Under the pieces are notes generated by a model that had not been told where the DNA came from, did not search any database, and saw only the letters and a list, made by a program, of their open reading frames with translations. Shown one piece after another: positions 57,174 through 64,000 of a DNA stretch of 64,000 bases. The stretch covers positions 63,590,613 to 63,654,612 of the forward strand of contig OZ034967.1 in the NCBI GenBank assembly GCA_964030785.1, given 5' to 3'. The position numbers were made by a program, and so were the translations under genes. Every line of letters starts with the position of its first letter. The stretch's first letter is position 1. This DNA comes from Siderastrea siderea. Lineage: Eukaryota; Cnidaria; Anthozoa; Scleractinia; Rhizangiidae.

Positions 57174-58469
57174 TTGTGGCGCGCGTTTTCTCAGCTATTG
57201 ACCATGCCTAAACAACGCAGATCTCGTGGCAACAGTTCCACAACAACCGCCAAGCAAACCGGACGCGGCCGTTCTACTTCTGGTGCCGTTCCATCACAAC
57301 CGTTGACCAACAATCTCTCTGTAAACTACACAGCCATGCCAACGGAGACACTTCGCGTTATGCTGTCCCAACGGCACCTCAGCCAAACCGGTTCACGCCT
57401 TGCCCTCATCGCCCGACTACAAGAGAGCGACTCTCAGGGCAATATTCCTGCTACTTCTGCGCCACCAGTTTCCGATCAGTTGTCGGCTATGATAACTTCC
57501 ATTGTGGACGCCAGGCTGGCAATCCTCCACCCAAGATCCGAGCCCGAGCCGGACTCGGCGCAAGCACTGCCAAGCACCGAAAGCCTCGTCCCAGTTCCCA
57601 CCGACCAAGTATTAGAACCCACTCCTCCTCCAACGCAGTTATTTAATGGCGGACAAGATGGCGGACACAATCGTGCCAATGGTGCTCACTCTTCAATCGA
57701 CCTCGGCGATCCGGAAGACGTGGCCTCCATCCACTCCAGCTACAGGCTGCCCTCGCTGGCTAGTCACCTTTCAAATCATCAGATATCAGCCATCACGAAC
57801 GGTGAGTACGTGGACCTTGCTAGTCTACTCCCATTTTCCTCCCTGCTACGCGATCGTGTAAACTCGAACCTCAAGCTTCAGGTGGGAAACGAGGGCCTCA
57901 CCATACCCCTGCCTTCCCCTGCCCAACGCCCCAAAATTAACAGCATCAATCGTTGGCTCGATGCCTTCGCTATATACTCTTCGGTGATCCTTTCTTCTTA
58001 CCCTTCCCGTGGGGCGGACTTGTTTTCATACCAGCAGCTGATCCGTGAGTCAGCGAGGAAATTCCCGGGAATGGCTTGGTATGTGTACGATGTTGAGTTC
58101 AGGCGCCGGGCTTCCCACAACCTCTCAAAGAAATGGGGGGAACGGGATGTTCAGTTGTATTTAGATACATTCACTGGTCTCCCAAAGGCTATTATCTGTA
58201 AATCTTGTAGCAGTTCAGACCATTTCACCGATTCCTGCCCCCTTTCCCCCAGGTCCAAGGATTCCCAGGGGCCAAACCGAGCGGAATTATGCTACAATTT
58301 CAACAAAGGGGTCCCTTGTGCTCGCACTCCCTGCCTCTACAGGCACCAATGCAATAAACCTGGATGCACTGCAGCCCACTCAGGAAAGGACCACGATGAC
58401 CTGTCTCCCTCAGGATCTCAGCCAAAGCCAACTAGCCGCTCTAGCCATTCTTCCCGAAGCCGCACCTGA
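57174..58469 (+). CDS. Gag-like protein with SAP-like motif and zinc knuckles
   Basis: 431 residues; the ATG at 57204 (MPKQRRSRG) is an equally good start. Basic Ser/Thr-rich N-terminus. Residues 56-86 (LRVMLSQRHLSQTGSRLALI) fit the SAP DNA-binding motif. Residues 342-355 form a C-x2-C-x4-H-x4-C knuckle. Residues 373-402 hold a second Cys/His-rich group (CYNFNKGVPC to CTAAH). The tail is Ser/Arg-rich. Such proteins package the element RNA. The 3' end overlaps the next frame by about 150 bases in a different phase. Confidence 0.75.
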   Translation: MWRAFSQLLTMPKQRRSRGNSSTTTAKQTGRGRSTSGAVPSQPLTNNLSVNYTAMPTETLRVMLSQRHLSQTGSRLALIARLQESDSQGNIPATSAPPVSDQLSAMITSIVDARLAILHPRSEPEPDSAQALPSTESLVPVPTDQVLEPTPPPTQLFNGGQDGGHNRANGAHSSIDLGDPEDVASIHSSYRLPSLASHLSNHQISAITNGEYVDLASLLPFSSLLRDRVNSNLKLQVGNEGLTIPLPSPAQRPKINSINRWLDAFAIYSSVILSSYPSRGADLFSYQQLIRESARKFPGMAWYVYDVEFRRRASHNLSKKWGERDVQLYLDTFTGLPKAIICKSCSSSDHFTDSCPLSPRSKDSQGPNRAELCYNFNKGVPCARTPCLYRHQCNKPGCTAAHSGKDHDDLSPSGSQPKPTSRSSHSSRSRT

Positions 58470-60081
58470 TTACTTGTCAAGGTTATCCCCCTCTACTCCT
58501 ATCAACATCCCAAAACTTTCTTCCTACTTGTGTGATCACCCTGATCCGGTGGCGGTTCACACTCTCCTTACGGGTCTTTCTCAAGGTTTCAAAATTGGTT
58601 ACCAGGGTCCCCGTATCCCCAAAGAATACTCTAACCTCCGTTCTGCTAAGGACAACCCCTCTATCATCAGTAAAAATATTCTGAAAGAGGTTCAACTGGG
58701 CCACACTGCTGGCCCTTTCACTTCCCCTCCCTTCTCCAACCTGCAGGTTTATCCTATCGGGGTCATTCCAAAGAAACACTCCTCTGACTGGCGTACTATT
58801 TTTCACCTTTCATATCCCAAACACCACCCCACAAGTGTCAATGCTCATATTAGCCCGGATGAGTATTCACTGCACTATATAACTGTTGACAATGCCATCT
58901 CAATCATCCAGAAACTTGGTCAAGGGTGTTTTATGTCTAAGGTGGACATAAAGTCTGCCTTTCGCAATATCCCGGTCCATCCGTCTGACTGGGAACTCCT
59001 AGGCATGAAATGGAATGGCCTGTACTACTTCGACACTGTCCTCCCCTTCGGCTTGCGGAGCGCGCCTTTCCTTTTTGACCAATTTTCCTGCATGATTGAG
59101 TGGATCATTAAGGCTAAATTAGGTATCCCTGATGTGATCCACATCCTGGATGACTTCTTTTTTGTTACCAAGCCCCCACGGTCAAACTGCCTCACTGCCC
59201 TCTGCAACATTCTGTGTTTGTTCACAGAGCTTGATGTCCCTATTGCTCCAGGCAAAACCTTTGCCCCCACCACCTGCCTGGAGTTTATGGGTATTCTCCT
59301 GGATTCCAACAAAATGGAAGCCCGCCTCCCCCTGGACAAGCTAACTAGGGCTAAAGACGCCCTGCAGCAGTGGTCTAATAGGAAATCTGCTACCCTCAAG
59401 GAACTTCAGTCCTTGATTGGTACACTCCAATTTGCGTGCAGGGCTGTCATTCCTGGACGAGCTTTCCTGCAGCGGATTATTAGTTTAACAAAGGGCATTT
59501 CTAACTCTAGGTGGCATGTCAGGCTTAACGCAGAATTCCGCAAGGACATTTCCATGTGGCTGACCTTTCTTGACCACTGGAATGGAGCTAGTTTTTTCTT
59601 GGGGGATACAGTTCTCTCCTCCTCAGACCTCCAGCTATTTACCGATGCCTCTGGGTCTCTAGGTTATGGTGGGTACCTCAATGGCCAATGGTTTCAAAGC
59701 CGTTGGCTTCCCCAACACTGCATCAACCCTGCCACGGGGATCAGCATTGACTGGCAGGAACTTTTTGCTATATATATTGCCTGCTTTATTTGGGGTTCCC
59801 AGTGGTCTGGTAAACGTATTTGCATTTGGTGCGACAACCTACCCGTTGTTGCAATCATTAACTCCAAACGTTCCAAATCACCCAGGGTCATGGATTTGGT
59901 CCGGGCTATTACCATACTGACCTTAGTACATAATTTTACCTTCACTGCCAAACATATCCCAGGGCTGGACAACTCTATTGCTGACTCTCTCTCCCGTTTT
60001 CAGATGGACCGCTTCCACCTTCTGGCTCCCAACGCCTCACCCACTCCCTGCACCATCCCTCCATCAGCAATGGCCATTTAA
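58318..60081 (+). CDS. reverse transcriptase and RNase H of the DIRS/Ngaro-like element
   Basis: 587 codons from the first ATG; the true start may be later because the first 50 overlap the Gag frame. RT fingers and palm span about 140-330: FMSKVDIKSAFRNIPVHPSD with catalytic D210, LPFGLRSAPFLFDQF, and HILDDFFF with D278-D279. RNase H spans about 436-562: LFTDASGSLGYGGYLNG (D443), WQELFAI (E481), WCDNLPVV (D506) and SIADSLSR (D556), so all four acidic residues are present. It copies the element RNA into DNA. No domain follows RNase H. Confidence 0.9.
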   Translation: MLALPASTGTNAINLDALQPTQERTTMTCLPQDLSQSQLAALAILPEAAPDYLSRLSPSTPINIPKLSSYLCDHPDPVAVHTLLTGLSQGFKIGYQGPRIPKEYSNLRSAKDNPSIISKNILKEVQLGHTAGPFTSPPFSNLQVYPIGVIPKKHSSDWRTIFHLSYPKHHPTSVNAHISPDEYSLHYITVDNAISIIQKLGQGCFMSKVDIKSAFRNIPVHPSDWELLGMKWNGLYYFDTVLPFGLRSAPFLFDQFSCMIEWIIKAKLGIPDVIHILDDFFFVTKPPRSNCLTALCNILCLFTELDVPIAPGKTFAPTTCLEFMGILLDSNKMEARLPLDKLTRAKDALQQWSNRKSATLKELQSLIGTLQFACRAVIPGRAFLQRIISLTKGISNSRWHVRLNAEFRKDISMWLTFLDHWNGASFFLGDTVLSSSDLQLFTDASGSLGYGGYLNGQWFQSRWLPQHCINPATGISIDWQELFAIYIACFIWGSQWSGKRICIWCDNLPVVAIINSKRSKSPRVMDLVRAITILTLVHNFTFTAKHIPGLDNSIADSLSRFQMDRFHLLAPNASPTPCTIPPSAMAI

Positions 60082-60083
60082 CA

Positions 60084-61064
60084 GCATCAGTCTACCACTA
60101 TTTTGGTGCCTCACTGGCCCCTAATACCCAACGGTCATACGGTGTGGGCAAGAATCATTTTATTAGTTTTTGTCTGATGCACGATTTAATCAGTCCCTCT
60201 ACCCCGCTTCTCCCTGCGTCTGAAATCACTTTAATCTATTTTGCTGCTCACCTAGCAAAAACAATTTCCTACACTTCCATTAAACTTTACCTGGTTGGGG
60301 TTCAAGATCTCCATAGGCAACTTAACTTTCCCTTAAAATTGCACAAAATGTATCGCCTTCAAAAGGTCCTCACTGGTATTAAGCGGTCCCAAAACCCTAA
60401 AAAATTAAGTCGCTATCCCATAACTATTCAAATTTTGTCATCCATTTTCAATTACTTCCAGCCTTCCCTATCTTGTAATGTGGACCACATAATGTTATGG
60501 GCTGCCTTCACTTTAGCCTTTTTCGGTTTTCTCCGTTCAAGTGAATTCACTTGCAATGGTACCCCTTTTAACCCCACTGTTCATCTTTGTACCAGGGACA
60601 TCACCTTTATCCCCAACATAGAATCTCCTGATCACATGCTAGTCACCATTAAGCAATCCAAAACTGACCCTTTTCGTAAAGGCTGTACCTTGACTATAGC
60701 AAGGTCCACCACCTCTATCTGTTCCGTGATGGCTATGAGAGACTACCTGCTTCAACGTAAACCAGCAGCTACAGGCCCTTTGTTTACCTTCGCCAATGGC
60801 AAGTGGCTATCACGTGCCTCTCTTACCAAGGAACTCCGTTCTACACTGCAACATTGTGGTTTGCCTGCTGAACACTACTTTACACACAGCTTCCGTATTG
60901 GTGCAGCCACCACTGCAGCAGCAGCAGGTATTCCTTCCTGGCTTATCAAGGTTTTGGGCCGCTGGAGCTCAGACTGTTATGAACGCTATGTAAGAACCCC
61001 TCAAGAAATGCTTCTAGCTGTCTCTAAGAAATTAGTAACAGACCATTCTATAACTGTAATTTAG
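60084..61064 (+). CDS. tyrosine recombinase of the DIRS/Ngaro-like element
   Basis: The frame is open from the end of the RT frame and has no ATG near its start; the first methionine codons come only after recognisable domain sequence (VYHYFGASLAPNTQRSYGVG). It is therefore probably made by frameshifting or reinitiation. An N-terminal helical core-binding part is followed by the catalytic part: GFLRSSEF (first Arg), HSFRIGAATTAAAAGIPSWL (His-x-x-Arg), LGRWSS and CYERYVR (nucleophile Tyr). This is the full R-H-R-Y set of the phage-integrase family. It would integrate the circular cDNA. Confidence 0.88.
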   Translation, partial: ASVYHYFGASLAPNTQRSYGVGKNHFISFCLMHDLISPSTPLLPASEITLIYFAAHLAKTISYTSIKLYLVGVQDLHRQLNFPLKLHKMYRLQKVLTGIKRSQNPKKLSRYPITIQILSSIFNYFQPSLSCNVDHIMLWAAFTLAFFGFLRSSEFTCNGTPFNPTVHLCTRDITFIPNIESPDHMLVTIKQSKTDPFRKGCTLTIARSTTSICSVMAMRDYLLQRKPAATGPLFTFANGKWLSRASLTKELRSTLQHCGLPAEHYFTHSFRIGAATTAAAAGIPSWLIKVLGRWSSDCYERYVRTPQEMLLAVSKKLVTDHSITVI

Positions 61065-61104
61065 GCCTATTGTATGGTTAACCCTTGCAGCCCCACCGTC
61101 AAAG

Positions 61105-61320
61105 TTCAACCCTTTAAGCCCTGATATTAAAAATGCATATTCTCATTACTGATCTCCATACATTTCTTATGGAACTAGTAAGGAGAATTTGTCTAAGTAT
61201 CAAGACATCTTATCCCCAGTGATCACCTCCTCTATTCCTGTCACTTGAATGTTCAAACAAGTAGTGATCATGTAAAGAGAAATTTCATTCTCATCAGAGC
61301 TTAGGGCTTAAAGGGTTAAA
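61105..61320. mobile_element. 216-bp MITE with AACCCTTTAAGCCCT ends
   Basis: TTCAACCCTTTAAGCCCTGA and, inverted, TTTAACCCTTTAAGCCCTAA bound the segment. It lies between the recombinase frame and the hairpin cluster, so it probably inserted into the 3' part of the retroelement, or just outside it. Confidence 0.8.
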
Positions 61321-61616
61321 CCTCCTTATGAACCTCCTTCCACTGTGATGTACTCGTGGGAGATGATGTTCATCCCTCCTTTCTCTTTCATTTTTATTGG
61401 CACATGTCCTGCCTATCTACCAGCTCTTTTCAAACAGGGACCGGTTTTAAGTCCTTTTCACAGCTGGGGCTCAAAGGGTTGATTACTCACAGTAGTTAAG
61501 CATTCTAGTGATTTCTTATCTACTTACTTGTTTAGATAATTAATTGATTAAAATGTATTTATTCCTTATACCGAACCTACTGCACAGCCATATGTAGGTC
61601 TGTTTTTTCTCCTTCT

Positions 61617-61930
61617 TCTTACTGTGGGGTGATTGTATTCCCCCACTTCTCGATCAGGCTAGCAGTGGGCTCACACAATCGTGGCAGGGAAGTGCACCCT
61701 AGGCTGCACTTTTCCCACAGTAAGTGCTATAGCCACCCTGGGAAATAGGTCCGGATCTCTTCCAGGATGGTACCATCGTACCATCTGACCTATTGTCCTC
61801 CCAGAAGGGCACCCCTCTTCTGGTCCATCCTATGTTACACCCTAACATGGGTTCCCCTAGAGACGCCGCTACTCTAGGGGAGATAGGCTCTGCCTTTCCT
61901 GCCACCCAAGGTTTGCCACAATAATCAATG
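61617..61930. other. cluster of short hairpins 3' of the retroelement
   Basis: At least six stem-loops lie side by side: GTGGGG/CCCCAC (61624-61646), CCCAC/GTGGG (61642-61669), AGTGCA/TGCACT (61691-61710), AATAGGTC/GACCTATT (61744-61794) around GATGGTACCATC, CCAGAAG/CTTCTGG (61801-61823), and CCCCTAGAG/CTCTAGGGG (61854-61880). It could be the structured 3' terminal region of the element. Confidence 0.6.
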
Positions 61931-63060
61931 TTTCTCATTGTTTTCCTGTGTCCACCCAGCATGGGGGGTAAAGTCCAATATCCCCCCCCCCTGTAGTGCA
62001 ACCAAGGGATTTTAATCATAGCTGCGAGCATCATCAAAATCCGCCTCTATGTTTTTGGTGTGTATTCCTTACAGTACAAACCGCAGGGACTCATTAAAGT
62101 CAGTCAATGTCACCTCAAACAGTCCTTCTCAGGACTACACTCACCCGGACGATCGTATATTACCGACTTATGATATGACTCCTGGGTTTAAACCATTTAC
62201 AGTGATACGAAAACGTTGGAGATCTTAGAGTTGAAATGTGTTTCTCCAACTTCCCGCTATTTTTCTCGATAATTTGCCAAGTAATGTACGGCAGCTTTCA
62301 TGCTCCTTAACTTGCCGAGATGTTGCTTCTGAAGACCACAATGAATATTATGCTTGGTACGTCTAAATTGCGAACTTAGTTGTCTTAAGCTTAGGTTTCA
62401 AAAACTTCTCCCCTCCAGAATCTGCATTTGTGTCTTTTAAGTGTGACCAAAAATGTCCCTGTTTGCTTCATGATTTCTTCTCAGCGAATTGTTTTGCTTG
62501 CCCTATAACTCGTGAAAGTAGCTCAGTTTGGAGGTTAACTATAAGTCGTATTGACAGCTAGAGAGAAAACGTTTGTCTTAATTAACCTTCATAAAGAATT
62601 ACCACAGTTAATGTACACAAGAAGAAAGATTACTTCCGTTACGTCAGTTCCGTTGCCAGTTTAGCACACGCGTAACCTTTCCATACAAGCTGAAGCTTGC
62701 TGACCTTTCAAAAGACCATATAGCAAACTGTTGCAATAGTTGAGCCTGATAGGGACGAAAGTATGAATCAAAGTCTCAGAGCAACTCCTCGATCGATACT
62801 TTCTCAGCCTAGTCCCAAGCCATTCTCTACTCGGTCAAACCTGGACCGGAGCCGTGACGTCACCAAGAGAGACTCACCGAGAATGCCTATCAAATATTGC
62901 CAACACTGAAATACTTAACCCCATTTTGCCTGAGCTTTTATTGAGTTTCTGAGCCTGAAGCGGGGCACAAAGTGCCCCCGCGCCCCCTACTCCCTATAGA
63001 TGTCAAAAAGTAGTCACAGTCTTGTGATGAAACTTGGCACGCTTTTAGCACGACATTAGC
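61931..63060. other. intergenic DNA, no gene recognised
   Basis: Contains a run of ten C near 61,982, a TGACGTCA at 62,854, and no persistent frame. The retroelement probably ends in the first 150 bp, but no terminal repeat was found. Confidence 0.4.
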
Positions 63061-63158
63061 TTAACAGATTGGGTTCATGACGTGTCCATCTTGACGTGTC
63101 ATGACGTCACAATGACGTCACAAACCAGCCATTTTGAATTTTGAGGCTGCTATCTTGA
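63061..63158. repeat. 98-bp direct repeat, copy A, with paired CRE sites
   Basis: Identical but for one base to 63,903-64,000. It carries two TGACGTCA palindromes 11 bp apart (63102-63109, 63113-63120) and three TGACGTGT-like half-sites. Similarity starts sharply at TTAACAGATTGGG. Confidence 0.9.
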
Positions 63159-63174
63159 ATCCCGCGCGTGCAGT

Positions 63175-63231
63175 CACACTTGTCAACGGAGTTGACAAGT
63201 GTGTGTCGTTATTGTCAACTGAGTTGACAAT
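63175..63231. other. two adjacent perfect palindromes sharing TGTCAAC
   Basis: CACACTTGTCAAC with its inverse around a 3-base centre (63175-63203), and ATTGTCAAC with its inverse around TGA (63211-63231). The stems are 13 and 9 bp. Confidence 0.8.
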
Positions 63232-63334
63232 GATGAGCAAAAGAAAGTAAAGGATTGTCTTCTTCTTACAAACCTAGGGGAAAAAACTGAAAAGGACTGT
63301 AAAAAGACAAAAAAGAGCCACTCTTGAGTAGACG

Positions 63335-63348
63335 GTTGCTATGGAAAC
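63335..63348. promoter_or_regulatory. RFX X-box-like site
   Basis: GTTGCTATGGAAAC matches the X-box consensus (GTNRCC/TATGG-type). No gene start is known nearby. Confidence 0.3.
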
Positions 63349-63902
63349 GTCAATCGTCATAGACACATCATTGACACAGGAAAATCTTCTCCGATAAAAT
63401 TCAGGAGAACTCACGATATTTGGTGATTATCCGTCTAGCCATTTAAAAGTGATAATTCGTTTGAGTCAGCGCGGGCACAATGCGTCCCCCCTTAGTTTAA
63501 TTAGGGTTAACACTAAAATATTGAGAGATCTTGTATTAAAATCGGTCATGACATTTCACGTCGCTACACAAAGGATGCGTAGAAAGCTCTACATCGCACT
63601 CGAACTCCCAGTCCAAGTCTACAAAAATTATAACCATAACGAAGTGTGAACAAGAAAGGAATTCGAACGGGGCAACGACGAGCAAAGTAATACAACTAAA
63701 AACGTTACGCCACAAAGTTAGAACCTACCGTCGTTTATAGACACTTCCGTGGTTGGATTCTATCCCATCGGTGAGCAGCTTTTGCAAAATATTAGGCGTT
63801 GAAACTGGTAAAATCTAACCAGGGGTTTTTTCGTGCTAAAATCAGGGGTATTTGGCAATATTTGCTAACTGTAGGGGTTCTCTCGCCCACCCCTTCCCAG
63901 AC

Positions 63903-64000
63903 TTAACAGATTGGGTTCATGACGTGTCCATCTTGACGTGTCATGACGTCACAATGACGTCACAAACCAGCCATTTTGAATTTTGAGGCTGCCATCTTGA
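63903..64000. repeat. 98-bp direct repeat, copy B, cut by the window end
   Basis: Second copy of 63,061-63,158, 842 bp downstream in the same orientation, again with TGACGTCA at 63944 and 63955. It may continue past the window. The pair could be terminal direct repeats or units of a larger tandem array. Confidence 0.88.

Larger units (their letters stand above)
57174..61064 (+). mobile_element. tyrosine-recombinase retroelement (DIRS/Ngaro-like) coding part
   Basis: Three overlapping or closely spaced open frames in the order Gag-like, reverse transcriptase/RNase H, tyrosine recombinase, with no protease or integrase. This is the defining layout of DIRS-order elements, which integrate circular DNA by recombinase and leave no target duplication. 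No methyltransferase domain follows RNase H, which favours a Ngaro/PAT-like over a classical DIRS1 layout. All three frames are intact, so the insertion is probably young. Base composition is clearly more GC-rich than the flanks. Confidence 0.88.

Noticed and set aside
61699..62037. 112-codon minus-strand frame
   Set aside because: It runs through the hairpin cluster and the C run. Low-complexity Gly/Pro content, no known domain and no partner gene.
63061..64000. LTR retrotransposon bounded by the 98-bp repeats
   Set aside because: The repeats lack TG...CA ends, and the 745 bp between them has no primer-binding site or coding region.

Overview
The window looks like nuclear DNA from an intron-rich invertebrate, most likely an anthozoan cnidarian (coral or sea anemone). 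The sequence is AT-rich, its exons are short and bounded by GT-AG sites, and much of the space is taken by non-autonomous DNA transposons, tRNA-derived repeats and one DIRS/Ngaro-type tyrosine-recombinase retroelement. The anthozoan assignment is inferred from the repeat mixture. No bacterial genes, operons, rRNA genes or CRISPR arrays are present.

Region 1 (about 250-19,900, + strand) holds the scattered exons of one long gene whose product resembles bacterial chondroitin sulfate ABC lyases (polysaccharide lyase family 8, PL8). About 16 exon blocks follow the order of the bacterial protein. A secretion signal comes first, then the N-terminal carbohydrate-binding part, the helical catalytic part with candidate His/Tyr, Arg and Glu catalytic residues, and the C-terminal beta-sandwich part. 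The reading frame is broken by at least two in-frame stops (6596, 19044) and three frameshifts (exons at 1608, 8333 and 15080), so this copy is called a pseudogene unless the sequence contains errors. Its introns host a 4.4-kb element with 0.86-kb inverted arms, a TA-flanked MITE, a tRNA-derived repeat and a 46-bp minisatellite.

Region 2 (about 19,900-24,890) is intergenic and contains a 1.84-kb Kolobok-like transposon with TTAA ends and a decayed transposase, plus short palindromic and direct repeats.

Region 3 (about 24,890-56,730) is a tandem segmental duplication. Copy 1 covers about 24,890-44,854 and copy 2 about 46,566-56,729. Each copy carries one intact intronless minus-strand coding region for a LicD/fukutin-like type II membrane protein (28,688-29,407 and 48,781-49,509). 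Upstream of each are conserved minus-strand splice signals that probably mark 5' untranslated exons, then a promoter-like block with repeated CGCCATCTTGG motifs. Copy 1 is nearly twice as long because several DNA elements landed in it after the duplication; copy 2 has its own private insertions. The 1.7 kb between the copies holds a Penelope-like GIY-YIG fragment, a tRNA-derived repeat and a GTTC microsatellite.

Region 4 (about 56,730-62,050) is the tyrosine-recombinase retroelement. It has three open frames: a Gag-like protein with a SAP-like motif and zinc knuckles, reverse transcriptase plus RNase H, and a tyrosine recombinase. Its 3' part contains a MITE and a dense cluster of hairpins. 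Region 5 (62,050-64,000) has no recognised gene; it contains a 98-bp direct repeat with paired TGACGTCA sites, and two perfect short palindromes.
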